In this document: in pieces, positions 1 to 8,921 of the stretch
Numbering within the stretch: the first letter of the stretch is position 1
Layout of the letters: each line of letters starts with the position of its first letter
Assembly (NCBI GenBank): GCA_021414025.1
Contig: JAIOPG010000008.1
Location: forward strand, 124,001 to 188,000
Source: Planctomycetota bacterium
GTDB taxonomy: Bacteria > Planctomycetota > Phycisphaerae > Phycisphaerales > SM1A02
Direction of reading: 5' to 3'
DNA length: 64,000 bases
Notes under the pieces: generated by a model
Told to the model about the DNA's origin: nothing
Database searches by the model: none
What the model saw: only the letters and a program-made list of their open reading frames with translations
Translations under genes and position numbers: made by a program

Positions 1-499
1 GCTCCTCGTACCACTTCCACAGCTCGTCGTGATCGGTGACCAGTCGCACCTCGCCGCCCGGGCGCAGCACGCGATGGAACTGCGCCAGCGCCGCATGCTG
101 CAGCACGCGGCGCTTGTGGTGGCGCGCCTTGGGCCAGGGGTCGCTGAAATACAAGTGGATGATCGCCACGCAACCGTCGGGCAGCCAGTGCGCGATGAAC
201 TCGACTGCGTCCGCATAGAGCATGCGCACATTGGGCAAGGCATGCCTCCGCACCCGGTCGGTGGCGTGGCGGAAGAATTCGCCCGCGTTCTCCACGCCCA
301 GGAAGTCGCGCTCGGGGCAGCGCGTCGCCTCCTGCACGAGGAAAGTCCCCTTGCCCGACCCGATTTCGATCTCGAAGGGGCGAGACTCGTCGCGCCCCGG
401 GAAAAAGAAATCCGCGGCGATCCGGCCTTGCTCCGGCGCCGTCAGATCCCGCTGATTCCAGCCCCACGGCCTCAGATCTGGGTGCGCTCGCTCGCTCAA
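1..499 (-). CDS. trmB: tRNA (guanine-N7-)-methyltransferase TrmB, partial (C-terminus outside window)
   Basis: SAM-dependent methyltransferase that makes m7G46 in the tRNA variable loop. About 166 residues are visible. They contain the SAM-binding EIGSGKG motif, FLGVEN and the family signature YFSDPWPKARHHKRR, followed by LRPGGEVRLVTDH. The reading frame runs off the left edge, so the C-terminus is missing. No ATG lies near the N-terminus. A TTG at 499-497, just after the rsfS stop, is the best start, but it is not certain. It is the third gene of a minus-strand run bS21 - rsfS - trmB, all concerned with translation. The family assignment is firm; the start is inferred. Confidence 0.9.
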   Translation of the reverse strand, partial: MSERAHPDLRPWGWNQRDLTAPEQGRIAADFFFPGRDESRPFEIEIGSGKGTFLVQEATRCPERDFLGVENAGEFFRHATDRVRRHALPNVRMLYADAVEFIAHWLPDGCVAIIHLYFSDPWPKARHHKRRVLQHAALAQFHRVLRPGGEVRLVTDHDELWKWYEE

Positions 500-504
500 T
501 CGAA

Positions 505-1122
505 TTATTTGCTCGAAGTCTTATTCTTCGACTTCTTGGCGCTCTTGGCCGTGGCGCGGGCCTTCGCCTTGGTGGCCTTCGCCTTCACGACTTTGGCGGC
601 CTTGGATTTCGCAGCCGCCTTCTTGACCGCCGGCGCCTTGGCGACCGGTGCTGCTTGTGCAGGCTCCGACTTCTCGATGGTCTTCTTGCGCCACTCCACG
701 CGCGGCGCATCCACCCACATCCCCTCGAGGTCATACCACGCACGCTGCCCGGGCTCAAAGAGATGCACGACGACATCGACGAAATCGGCGGCGATCCAGG
801 TGCCGTTGGTGTCGCGGTCGCGCTTCCAGCGGGGCATGCCATGCTCGGCGCCATAGGCTTTCAACTGGTCGGCGACGGCCTTCATCTGCCGGTCGCTGGT
901 TCCGCTGGCAATGACCAGATATTCGCAGAGCTGGCTGCGGCCGCGCACATCGATCAGGGTGACCTGCTCGCACTTCAGCTCCGAGGCCATGCGCGCCAGC
1001 TCGATCGCGAACTGGCGAATGTCCTTGGCGTCGCCCTGGCTCTGCGAGCGCGACACGTTCAGTGGTGCTTCGGCTTTCTTCGCGACCGGGGCCTGGCTCT
1101 TCGAAGACACTCGCACGGTCAC
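505..1122 (-). CDS. rsfS: Ribosomal silencing factor RsfS with a Lys/Ala-rich tail
   Basis: RsfS (Iojap/YbeB family) binds uL14 on the 50S subunit and blocks subunit joining when nutrients are scarce. The conserved core lies at about residues 30-145 and includes LIDVRGRSQLCEYLVIASG, SDRQMKAVAD and the region around WIAADFVDVVVHLF and WYDLEGMW. The remaining roughly 60 residues are an Ala/Lys/Thr-rich, histone H1-like tail that most family members (about 105-130 aa) lack. The start is GTG at 1122, which overlaps the upstream bS21 stop as GTGA and implies coupled translation. The core call is safe; the tail's role in RNA or ribosome binding is a guess. Confidence 0.92.
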   Translation of the reverse strand: MTVRVSSKSQAPVAKKAEAPLNVSRSQSQGDAKDIRQFAIELARMASELKCEQVTLIDVRGRSQLCEYLVIASGTSDRQMKAVADQLKAYGAEHGMPRWKRDRDTNGTWIAADFVDVVVHLFEPGQRAWYDLEGMWVDAPRVEWRKKTIEKSEPAQAAPVAKAPAVKKAAAKSKAAKVVKAKATKAKARATAKSAKKSKNKTSSK

Positions 1123-1427
1123 TCGCTGCGGCCCCGCGACATGCCGCGTCCGCCCGACTTGGACTTGCTCTTGGCGCCGGCGCGTCCGCCCGCTCCGCCG
1201 CTGCGTCCGCCGTCGCGCGATCCCGCGCCGACCGCGGTCGATCCGGGGCGTCCGAGTTCGCGTGGCGGGCCGCGCCGCACTTCGCGGCGCTTGCGCTCCG
1301 ACGGCTTCTCGTAGTACTGGCGCTTCTTGACCTCCTTGGTCAGGCCTTCCTTCTCGCAGATTTTCTTGAAGCGCCGCAGAAGTTGTTCCGCGGATTCACC
1401 GGCACGAGCCTTGATACGAATCGCCAT
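1119..1427 (-). CDS. rpsU: Small ribosomal subunit protein bS21 with a long basic tail
   Basis: A 102-residue protein. Residues 1-50 match bS21 (MAIRIKARAGESAEQLLRRF, then KKICEKEGLTKEVKKRQYYEKPS in sense), a 30S protein near the anti-Shine-Dalgarno end of 16S rRNA. The reading frame is open further upstream, but the bS21 homology begins at the ATG at 1427. Residues 55-102 form a Gly/Arg/Ser/Ala-rich low-complexity tail that typical bS21 (about 58-70 aa) lacks. It is the first gene of the minus-strand run with rsfS and trmB, and is divergent from the NYN gene at 1534. Confidence 0.9.
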   Translation of the reverse strand: MAIRIKARAGESAEQLLRRFKKICEKEGLTKEVKKRQYYEKPSERKRREVRRGPPRELGRPGSTAVGAGSRDGGRSGGAGGRAGAKSKSKSGGRGMSRGRSE

Positions 1428-1533
1428 AGTTGCAGTTGTCCTTCGGGTTTGAGGTAAAGAGCCTCGTATCATGACCGTTTTCCCCCCTCCCCGCAAGCGG
1501 TTCGATCCTTGATTTTTCAGCCATAATGGCCCG

Positions 1534-2025
1534 ATGCCCGTCCTGGTCGACGCCCTGAATGTGCTGCACGTGACGGGCGTCCTGCCGCCGGAGATGGCCG
1601 GGCCCGAGCCGGCGGATCTGGCGGGATGGATCGAGCGAAGCCGCTACCGCGGCGAGAAGGTCTCCCTGGTGTGCGACGGACAGAAGCCCTCTTCGTCGAG
1701 TTTCCTGCGCGGCAGTTTCGTCACCTTGGTCTGGACGGGCGCCCAGAAAGCCGACGACCGGATCGCCGCCACCCTGCAGGAGTCCAGTCATCCGCGCCGC
1801 CATCTGGTGGTTTCCTCCGATCGACAGGTGCAGAAGACCGCGACGCGACTCGGCGCCCGGACCCTGTCCAGCGCGACATTTCTTCAGCATCTGGCCAGTG
1901 ATCTGCGCCGCACTCCGCGCCCTCAGTCGCCCGATCGCAATGTTACGCTGGACCCGCGGAGCGTCCAGAACTGGTTGGAAACCTTCGGGCTCTCCGGTGA
2001 TTCCAAGAGCAAGGACCGACCATGA
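1534..2025 (+). CDS. NYN domain (YacP-like) RNA-binding/nuclease protein
   Basis: 163 residues with the PIN-like NYN fold. LVDALNVLH at the N-terminus gives the first acidic residue and the Asn, followed by VSLVCDG, ADDRIAATL and VVSSDRQVQ with later conserved acidic residues. YacP/Rae1-type proteins cleave mRNA or rRNA on the ribosome in Firmicutes. A nuclease role here is inferred from fold only. Its stop overlaps the pdxH start as ATGA, so the two genes are probably co-translated. It is divergent from the bS21 operon. Confidence 0.75.
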   Translation: MPVLVDALNVLHVTGVLPPEMAGPEPADLAGWIERSRYRGEKVSLVCDGQKPSSSSFLRGSFVTLVWTGAQKADDRIAATLQESSHPRRHLVVSSDRQVQKTATRLGARTLSSATFLQHLASDLRRTPRPQSPDRNVTLDPRSVQNWLETFGLSGDSKSKDRP

Positions 2026-2645
2026 CCGCGCCCACATCCGCACCGATTGACTTCGACCATCCGCCCGCCGATCCCGTCGCGGCGTGCCGCCAATGGTTTG
2101 CAGAGGCGGAGCAACTGCCGCTGCCCTTTCCCAACGCGATGACGCTGGCCACGATCGATCCCGACGGGCGGCCCTCGGCGCGCATCGTGTTGCTGCGCGG
2201 TTTCGACGAGCGCGGTGCCGTCTTCTTCACCAACCGTCAGAGCCGCAAGGGCATCGCGATCGCGGCCAACGCCGCCGCGGCGCTGCTCTTTCACTGGGAC
2301 CAGGCGCCGATCGGCCGGCAGATCCGGATCGAGGGCGCCGCGACCCATGTCAGCGATGCTGAGAGCGACGACTATTGGAAGACCCGGCCGCGCGAGAGCC
2401 AGATCAACGCCTGGGCAAGCCATCAAAGCCATCCCGTGGCGAACCTCGCGGCGCTGAAGCAGGCGCAGCAGGAGCAGGAGTCCCGGTTCAAGGGCCGCGA
2501 TGTCCCGCGCCCGCCGCATTGGGGCGGCTACCGGGTCTCCCTGGAGCGCATCGAATTGTGGCAGGGCGATCCGCAGCGACTGCACGATCGCGTGCTCTAC
2601 TCCCGCGCCGGCTCCGGTTGGACGGTGCAGCGCCTCTGCCCCTGA
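2022..2645 (+). CDS. pdxH: Pyridoxine/pyridoxamine 5'-phosphate oxidase
   Basis: FMN-dependent oxidase that converts PNP or PMP to pyridoxal 5'-phosphate. The 207 residues are close to the family's usual 210-220. Visible signatures are SARIVLLRGFDERG, FFTNRQSRKG, the basic FMN/PLP contact region IGRQIRIEG, ESQINAWASHQS, and the C-terminal WGGYRV with LHDRVLY. The start overlaps the upstream NYN stop as ATGA. It converges on dnaE with a 19-base gap and no obvious terminator. Confidence 0.95.
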   Translation: MTAPTSAPIDFDHPPADPVAACRQWFAEAEQLPLPFPNAMTLATIDPDGRPSARIVLLRGFDERGAVFFTNRQSRKGIAIAANAAAALLFHWDQAPIGRQIRIEGAATHVSDAESDDYWKTRPRESQINAWASHQSHPVANLAALKQAQQEQESRFKGRDVPRPPHWGGYRVSLERIELWQGDPQRLHDRVLYSRAGSGWTVQRLCP

Positions 2646-2664
2646 CGGTACGGGCGCAGCGCCA

Positions 2665-5600
2665 TCAAGCCATCACTTCGGCGCCGCGCCGTGAAGACCC
2701 CTGCCATCCGCGCGGCTTCTTCGCCGGCGGCGTCCAGCCCCCATGCACGGTGACTTCGCCCAGATCCGCGAGCACCGCGCGGACGCGAGAAAGCAGCTGC
2801 TGGTCGGGCACCACGCGAAGGCCGCGCGCCATCATCACCACCTCTCGCCCATCCTCCAGTTGCAGGCGCAACCAGGTGTCCACGGGGCGCCCGTCGAGCG
2901 ATTGCATGCCGCCGGCGGATTGGCGCAGCACGCCGGCCACCATGTTCCAGGCGCCGCGCAGTTGCGAATCCGTCTGCCCGTTGCCGCCCCGGAGCCGGAT
3001 CTCCAGCTTCATGGCGAGGCACTCCTGGGCGCGCTGAATCGGGATCACGCGGTCCACGATGATGCTCGGCTCCGCCCGCGAGCGGTCCAGGTGACCGATC
3101 GCGATCACCACGCGGTCGACCTGCAGATGCTCGCCATGCTTGGCGAAGGACTCGGGAAAGATCACGCCGTCGACCTGTCCGACGCGGTCGGAGAAGGTCA
3201 GCATCGCCATGCGGCGGCCCGGCTCGCGCCCTTTCTGACTCACCGTAGCGCGGACCCGGCTCACGACCCCGGCGAGCACCAGCGGCGCGTCGGCAGGCAT
3301 CTCCGCGATGGCGCGACTGTCCGCAGTGCAGAAGCTGCGGATCTCCATTGCAAAATCATCCAGCGGATGGCCGCTCACATGGAACCCGAGCGCCTCCTTT
3401 TCCATCGACAGCATCGTGGCGCGGTCCCACGGCGGAACATTCGGGAGTGGCGTTGCGGCGCCTTCCTTCTTCCCCGCGGTCGCAGACTCGTCGAAGGAAC
3501 CGAACATGCTCAGCTGGCCGCTGAGCTTGTCCTTGGCCTTTTGCTGCGCAGCGCGCACGGCCTCCGGAATGGCCGCCAGCAGCGCGGCCCGCGAGGCCAC
3601 GCCGTGCAGCGCATCGAAGACTCCGCCCTTGACCAGCGACTCGAGCGTCGCCTTGGTGACGGCCTTGGCGTCGGCCCGTTCGCAGAACTCGAAGAAGTCA
3701 CGGTAGGCGCCGCCCTTCTTGCGCTCGGCCACCGCGGCGCGGACCGCGTTGTCGCCGACTCCATTGATCGCCCGCAAGCCGAAACGCACATGCCCGTGAC
3801 AGGCGTCGGCAGTCTCGCCCTCCTCGAACACCACGGCGAAGTCATTCTCGCTGCGGTTGATGTCGGGCGGCTTCACCTCGACGCCGACGTGGGGCTTGGC
3901 CTTGGTCGAATCGGGCCAGAGGCAGCGATTGCAATCATCGAGATAGACCGCCCACTCCTCGATCTTGCGCGCCTGACTTTCCAGGCTCAGCACGGAGGCC
4001 ATGTAGAAGGCGGGGAAAAAGGTTTTCAAGTAAGCCGTCTGGTAGGCGACGATGGCGTACCCCGTGGAGTGACTCTTGTTGAAGCCATACCCGGCGAATC
4101 GAAGAATCAGTTCGAAAAGGTTGGCGGCGTCCTGCGGATCCACGCCGCGAGTCACCGAGCCCGCGACGAAATCCGCACGCGCCGACTCGATCACGTCGGT
4201 CTTCTTCTTGCTGATCGCCTTGATGACGGTGTAGGCCGCCCGCAGCGGAATGCCGCCGAGCTGGTGGAGCACCTGCATGACCTGCTCCTGATAGACCATG
4301 ATGCCGTAGGTCTCCGCGGTCAGCTTGTCCACCAGATCGTGCAGCTTGGGCACCGCCTGCCGCTTGTGCTTGCGCGCGTTGAAATCCGGAATCAGGTCCA
4401 TCGGCCCGGGCCGGAAGAGGGCGTTGGCCGCGATCAAGTCCTCCAGTCGGTCGGGCTGCATGTCCACCAGCAACTTGCGCATGCCGCCGGATTCAAACTG
4501 GAAGATGCCCATCGTGTCGCCGCGACGGAAAAGCGAAAGCACGCGCTGGTCGTCGGTCGGGATCCGGTCCAGGTCCAGCGGATGGGGCCCGCCGTCGCCC
4601 TCGCTGCGTCCCACCGCGGCCCAGATCGCGCCCTCGGAGAGTCCGCTTCGAATCATCTGCCGGCAGCGCTCGATCGTGGTCAGCGTCCGCAGCCCGAGAA
4701 AATCCATCTTCAAAAGTCCCGCCTGTTCGCAGGTGGGTCCATCCCACTGCGTGACCGTCACCACTTCGTCGCCGCCACCGGTGGCCCGGCAGAGCGGAAC
4801 GATCTCGTCGAGCGGCCGCGTGGCGATCACGACGCCGGCCGCGTGAATGCCCGCGTGCCGCGCGTGGTCCTCCAGCGCCTGAGCGTGCTCGAGGACCTTC
4901 GCGATCAGCGGATCGGCCTTCATCGCCTTCTGCAATTCCTCCTCGCGCTCGATCGCCTCGGCAAGCGTGATGTGCAGTTCCGCCGGCACCATGTTGGCGA
5001 GGCGCTGTCCCTCCGAGGGGGACAAACCCATCACGCGGGCCACGTCCTTCACCGCCGCCTTGGCCTTGAGCCTTCCGAAGGTGATGATCTGCGCCACATG
5101 GCCGTACTTGTTGCGCACGTATTCCAGGACCCGGGCGCGTCCGTCCTGGCAGATGTCCACGTCGATGTCGGGATACTCGCTGCGATCGGGATCGGTGAAG
5201 CGCTCAAAGAGCAGGCCGAAGCGCTCGGGGCAGGCGTTGGAGAGCCCCAGCACATAGCCCACCATGGTGCCCACGCCGCTGCCGCGGGCGATCGCGGGAA
5301 TGCCCTGCTGCCGCGCCCAGTTCACGAAGTCCCACACGATCAGGAAGTAGGCCGAGATGCTTTTGTCCGCCAGGATCTTCAGTTCCCGCTCCAGCCGCGT
5401 GCGGATGGCTTCGGTGATCCCGGCCTTTCCGTAGCGCCACATCAGGCCCGCCTCGGAGAGCTCGCGCAGCGCCTCGTCGCACTCCGACTTGGCCGCCGTC
5501 CGGTCCTTCGCGGAGGCTTGCGTGGCGTCAAAGGGGCGCAGCTCGTAGGCACGGCAGAACTCGGTGAACGCCTCGGTGGCGTCCATCGCCTCCGGGCCCT

Positions 5601-6543
5601 TGTCCCGCTTGACTTTCTTCACCCGCACCAGCGGCGCATGGCTCTCGTCCTGCGGCAGCTCCACGTTGCAGCGGGCCGCGATGGCGCAGGCATTGCGGAG
5701 CGAATCCGGAACATCCGCGAACAACTCGGACATCTCCTCGGGGCTCTTCACATAGAGCTGCTCCGGATAGCGCAGGCGATCCGTCGAGTCCTTGGTCCTC
5801 GCCATGCTGATGCAGCAGAGCGTGTCGTGCGTGTCGTGGTCCTCTGCTCGCAAAAAATGCGCGTCGTTGTCGCACACCAGCGGCAGGCCCAGTTCCTGCG
5901 CCAGCTTCTGAAGCAGCGGATCGATCCGCCACTGCTCCTCGATGTGACGCTGCAGCTCGACGTAGAAGCGAGGCTCGCCGCGTTCGTTGGCCCCGAAGGT
6001 CTTCGCGTGCCATAGGGCCTCGTTTCGCGCGTCCTCCCAGTGCCTGGGGTCCTGCGTCTGCGCAAAAAGAGTCAGGTGATGAGCCAGGCTCGAGCCCAGG
6101 TGGCCGTTGATGGCGATGAGGCCCGCACCCCACTGCTCAAGCGTGCTCTTGTCCATGCGCGGCTTGTAGTAGAACCCGTTGAGATAGGCATCCGAGCTCA
6201 GCTTCATCAGGTTCCGCCACCCGGCGAGGTTTTCCGCCAGCAGCACCAGATGGAAACCGCCGTCGGCGATCCCGGTCTGCACGCGCTCGCGCCGATCCCC
6301 GATCGCGACGTACGCCTCGATGCCCAGGATGGGCTTCACACCCGCGCTCCGCGCCGCGTTGTAGAACTCGACCGCGCCGTGCAGATTGCCGTGATCGGTC
6401 ACGGCCACCGAGTCCATGCCCAGCTCCTTCACGCGCTCGACGAGCCGCTCCAGCTTGTTGGCTCCGTCCAGCAGGCTGTACTCGCTGTGCAGGTGAAGAT
6501 GCGCGAACTGTGGCCTCTCCTTGGCGTGAACGTCGTCGGGCAC
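2665..6543 (-). CDS. dnaE: DNA polymerase III alpha subunit
   Basis: Replicative C-family polymerase, 1292 residues. The order is an N-terminal PHP domain (HLHLHSEYSLLDGA near residue 15, AVTDHGNLHG, CDNDAHFL), then the polymerase core with the catalytic Asp pair in PDIDVDICQDGR near residue 458 and the third Asp in KMDFLGLRTL near residue 613, then FNKSHSTGYA, the fingers/HhH region and a C-terminal OB fold with VDGVIFPES. The PHP metal-ligand motifs look intact. The start is GTG at 6543, chosen because AAGGAG sits 5 bases upstream. A long antisense reading frame across this gene is an artefact of base composition. Confidence 0.97.
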   Translation of the reverse strand: MPDDVHAKERPQFAHLHLHSEYSLLDGANKLERLVERVKELGMDSVAVTDHGNLHGAVEFYNAARSAGVKPILGIEAYVAIGDRRERVQTGIADGGFHLVLLAENLAGWRNLMKLSSDAYLNGFYYKPRMDKSTLEQWGAGLIAINGHLGSSLAHHLTLFAQTQDPRHWEDARNEALWHAKTFGANERGEPRFYVELQRHIEEQWRIDPLLQKLAQELGLPLVCDNDAHFLRAEDHDTHDTLCCISMARTKDSTDRLRYPEQLYVKSPEEMSELFADVPDSLRNACAIAARCNVELPQDESHAPLVRVKKVKRDKGPEAMDATEAFTEFCRAYELRPFDATQASAKDRTAAKSECDEALRELSEAGLMWRYGKAGITEAIRTRLERELKILADKSISAYFLIVWDFVNWARQQGIPAIARGSGVGTMVGYVLGLSNACPERFGLLFERFTDPDRSEYPDIDVDICQDGRARVLEYVRNKYGHVAQIITFGRLKAKAAVKDVARVMGLSPSEGQRLANMVPAELHITLAEAIEREEELQKAMKADPLIAKVLEHAQALEDHARHAGIHAAGVVIATRPLDEIVPLCRATGGGDEVVTVTQWDGPTCEQAGLLKMDFLGLRTLTTIERCRQMIRSGLSEGAIWAAVGRSEGDGGPHPLDLDRIPTDDQRVLSLFRRGDTMGIFQFESGGMRKLLVDMQPDRLEDLIAANALFRPGPMDLIPDFNARKHKRQAVPKLHDLVDKLTAETYGIMVYQEQVMQVLHQLGGIPLRAAYTVIKAISKKKTDVIESARADFVAGSVTRGVDPQDAANLFELILRFAGYGFNKSHSTGYAIVAYQTAYLKTFFPAFYMASVLSLESQARKIEEWAVYLDDCNRCLWPDSTKAKPHVGVEVKPPDINRSENDFAVVFEEGETADACHGHVRFGLRAINGVGDNAVRAAVAERKKGGAYRDFFEFCERADAKAVTKATLESLVKGGVFDALHGVASRAALLAAIPEAVRAAQQKAKDKLSGQLSMFGSFDESATAGKKEGAATPLPNVPPWDRATMLSMEKEALGFHVSGHPLDDFAMEIRSFCTADSRAIAEMPADAPLVLAGVVSRVRATVSQKGREPGRRMAMLTFSDRVGQVDGVIFPESFAKHGEHLQVDRVVIAIGHLDRSRAEPSIIVDRVIPIQRAQECLAMKLEIRLRGGNGQTDSQLRGAWNMVAGVLRQSAGGMQSLDGRPVDTWLRLQLEDGREVVMMARGLRVVPDQQLLSRVRAVLADLGEVTVHGGWTPPAKKPRGWQGSSRRGAEVMA

Positions 6544-6641
6544 TGAAGCTCCTTCTTCGAGTATTGGTCAGCGGACGAAGCCATGGTAATCGCCCGACCA
6601 TCCCGCCACACCATCTTCCGGGGTTGTCCACAAACGCGGGA

Positions 6642-7538
6642 CTACGCCGCGGAACTCGAGCACTCGGCCGCCACCCGCTCAAGCCATCCCTTGCGGAGCT
6701 TGCGCGTCCCTTCGCCCGGCTCGCCGCCGCCCACCTTCGATTGCTCCACCCGGACCACCGGCAGCACCCCCCACGCGGCGTTGGTCAGGAAGCATTCATC
6801 CGCCGACAGCACGTCGTCGATGACGAGTTCCCTTCGCCGAACTTCCATGCCCAGGGTTGGCGCGAGCTCGCACACCGTGCGCCGCGCGATGCCCGGCAGC
6901 ACCGGGCTCCCGTCGACCTCATCACCGGAGTTGGGCGTCTGCAATTCACCTCCCTTGATGAGAAAGACATTGCTGGTGCATCCGCTGGCCAGGCGCCCGC
7001 GGGTGTCGAACCACAGGGATTCGCTCGCTCCGAGCCGCGCCGCCTGTCGCAAGGCGAACAATCGCGGCCAATAGGCCACAGTCTTGTGCGCCGCGAATCG
7101 ATCCGAACTGGCCACACGCTGATCCGAGACCGCCACCCCCACGCCGCGTTCAAACAGCTGGGGCGGGAAGGGCGTTGCGGCGCTCGCCACGATTAGCAAA
7201 GTCGGCTCGATCACCGCCGGCGCCGCGTCCCGGGAGGCTTTGAGCATGTTGACCACGCCGCCGGTCAGGGTGACGCGAATTCGTGCGTCCTTTTCGCCCC
7301 ATTTCTTCGCCACCTCGGCCACGGCCTCCGCCAGAGGCTCCGTTCGCAGCGTGCTCATCAGCTCCAGCGATTCCGCGCTGCGGCGCAATCGCTCCAGGTG
7401 ATCCTGCAGGCGAAACACCCGTCCCCCCCGGGCTTGCAGCGTCTCGAACAAGCCGACCCCATGCTGCAGCCCCGCATCCAGCGGGGAGAGCCGCGCGTCA
7501 TCGGGAGAGAGAAAGGTTCCGTTGAGCCAGATCACCAT
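6642..7538 (-). CDS. Class IV PLP-dependent aminotransferase/lyase
   Basis: 298 residues of the IlvE/PabC/D-amino acid aminotransferase fold: WLNGTFL at the N-terminus, HGVGLFETLQ, the PLP lysine in AAHKTVAYW, then TSNVFLIKGGEL and GIARRTVCELA. The ATG at 7538 matches the family N-terminus; an upstream in-frame start adds only eight residues. One oddity is that the position normally held by Glu in the G-x-x-x-E-G motif, which contacts the PLP ring nitrogen, is Ser (GRLASG). The substrate cannot be told from sequence: branched-chain aminotransferase, ADC lyase and D-amino acid aminotransferase are all possible. Confidence 0.82.
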   Translation of the reverse strand: MVIWLNGTFLSPDDARLSPLDAGLQHGVGLFETLQARGGRVFRLQDHLERLRRSAESLELMSTLRTEPLAEAVAEVAKKWGEKDARIRVTLTGGVVNMLKASRDAAPAVIEPTLLIVASAATPFPPQLFERGVGVAVSDQRVASSDRFAAHKTVAYWPRLFALRQAARLGASESLWFDTRGRLASGCTSNVFLIKGGELQTPNSGDEVDGSPVLPGIARRTVCELAPTLGMEVRRRELVIDDVLSADECFLTNAAWGVLPVVRVEQSKVGGGEPGEGTRKLRKGWLERVAAECSSSAA

Positions 7539-7560
7539 GCGCCACAAGGTAACGCATGCC

Positions 7561-7597
7561 AAAAATTGAACCGGGCATTCCTGTTCGGAATGCCCGG
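7561..7597 (-). terminator. Rho-independent terminator after the anti-sigma gene
   Basis: A perfect 11-bp inverted repeat, ccgggcattcc / ggaatgcccgg, surrounds the loop tgttc at 7571-7597. Read on the minus strand it is followed by a T-rich tract (ttcaattttt). It lies 48 bases past the stop of the anti-sigma gene and just before the aminotransferase start, so it should separate the two units. Confidence 0.85.
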
Positions 7598-7644
7598 CCT
7601 CAATCGTTGAATGGGTCCTGAGGAGCCCGCCGTACCGACGGTGC

Positions 7645-8556
7645 TTACAGGATCGCTCGGGTCGAAAGCACGACCGTTCCCTTGGCGTCGAGCACTTCGA
7701 TCTCCTCGAATTGAAGCTTGGTCACATCAGCCGACGCGAACTTCGCGCCCGCGATCTTGCCGCCGCCGGTCAGTCTGCCCAGATCCGTCGAGGATCCGTC
7801 GATCGACTTCAAGCGCAGCGTGTAGTCGGCGTTGGCCTGAAGGCCGAAGGCCACCAGGAAGGATTCTCCGCTCTTGCGGTCGATGTAGAGAACCCCGGCC
7901 ACATTGCTTTCGGCATTGGTCGTCACCAGCGAGCGCACCTTGCACGCGCTGGAGTAGAACTGCGTGAGGCTCGATCCAAGTTGCTTCTCGATTTCCTGCT
8001 GGGTCGATGTGTTCTGGGCGAGCTGGGTGACCTTCAAGGCCTGGTTCGCGATCACGCTGACCCAGACAAAGGTGGCCAGGAGCGAAGCCGCGCAGCCCAC
8101 CGTGGCCGCGCGCCACGCCATCAGGGAGCGATTCATCGAGCGGGTCCGGATGGACTGCCGCTCCACTTGGAGTCGCCTCTCGACTTCATCCAGTTGATCC
8201 ATGGTTCGAACGTCTTCGTTCAGGAGCGCGGTGGTCGTGGAGGCCGAAGGGCGGGCCTTCTTCAGGGAGCCGATCGTCGCGATGGGCGCCAGGCCCTGGT
8301 TCTCCTGATCAACCGCCGAGAGCACGGAACCGATGACACGGCTTCGAAGTGAAGCGGGCGGCTCCTCGTCGGAAAGCAGCTGGGCATCCGAAACGACGCT
8401 CGCCTGCAATGCGCGAATTTCCTCCTGCACGACGCGGGGCGCCTCAAGGAAGCTCCGACTGAAGAACGCAGCCTCGTCCGCCTCGAGCATTCCCAAGGCA
8501 TCCAAGGAGGCCATCTCAAGCAGTTCGTCTCGTCGCATTGGTTCGGGAGCAGTCAT
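7645..8556 (-). CDS. RskA-like membrane-anchored anti-sigma factor
   Basis: 303 residues with the layout of an anti-sigma K factor. A cytoplasmic N-terminus (ELLEMASLDALGMLEADE), a linker, one transmembrane helix near residues 165-185 (ATVGCAASLLATFVWVSVIA), and an extracytoplasmic RskA-type C-terminus with FLVAFGLQANADYTLRLK. It lies downstream of an ECF sigma gene on the same strand, its presumed partner. ATG at 8556 is chosen because GGAG lies 9 bases upstream; ATG at 8571 is possible. A terminator-like hairpin stands between it and the sigma gene, so it may have its own promoter. Confidence 0.78.
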   Translation of the reverse strand: MTAPEPMRRDELLEMASLDALGMLEADEAAFFSRSFLEAPRVVQEEIRALQASVVSDAQLLSDEEPPASLRSRVIGSVLSAVDQENQGLAPIATIGSLKKARPSASTTTALLNEDVRTMDQLDEVERRLQVERQSIRTRSMNRSLMAWRAATVGCAASLLATFVWVSVIANQALKVTQLAQNTSTQQEIEKQLGSSLTQFYSSACKVRSLVTTNAESNVAGVLYIDRKSGESFLVAFGLQANADYTLRLKSIDGSSTDLGRLTGGGKIAGAKFASADVTKLQFEEIEVLDAKGTVVLSTRAIL

Positions 8557-8859
8557 GACATCAATCTCCATCGGTCCAAGCTCTCTCGCCCTTTAGACCT
8601 AAATCTTTACTGCTTCGCAAAGCAATAAATCCCTTTGATGGGTCCCCCTGCAGTCCAACTTAGACTACGAACGAGGAGTGAACCCGTAATTCGAGAGCCC
8701 TATTGGTCTCTCGCCACTCCCTCATTGTCATCGGGCTATCCGCATGGGTCGCCCCGACGGCTCCATCGAATTCATTTTTTTCAGAAGATCCCCACATATA
8801 TGCTCGAATTTGCAGGCTTTACGTTGTTGAGGATCGGTTTGCACGGCCTGGTGGCGTCT

Positions 8860-8897
8860 TTGAAAAAGAAAACCTGGGAAGGTAACCCTTCCCAGGT
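8860..8897 (-). terminator. Rho-independent terminator after the ECF sigma gene
   Basis: A perfect 11-bp inverted repeat, acctgggaagg / ccttcccaggt, with loop taac lies at 8872-8897. On the minus strand it is followed by ttttctttttca. It is about 60 bases past the sigma stop and would end or attenuate the sigma transcript before the anti-sigma gene. Confidence 0.8.
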
Positions 8898-8921
8898 GAA
8901 AATGCCCTTCGAACTGTCTGG

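Noticed and set aside
1-856. 275-codon plus-strand open frame at the left edge
   Set aside because: Antisense to trmB and rsfS, whose conserved motifs are clear on the minus strand.
2743-6015. 1090-codon plus-strand open frame across dnaE
   Set aside because: It is antisense to a certain dnaE gene and has no recognisable domain; long antisense frames are expected in GC-rich coding DNA.
6624-6632. ttgtccaca, similar to a DnaA box, upstream of dnaE
   Set aside because: Only one copy with one mismatch and no other origin features; likely chance.
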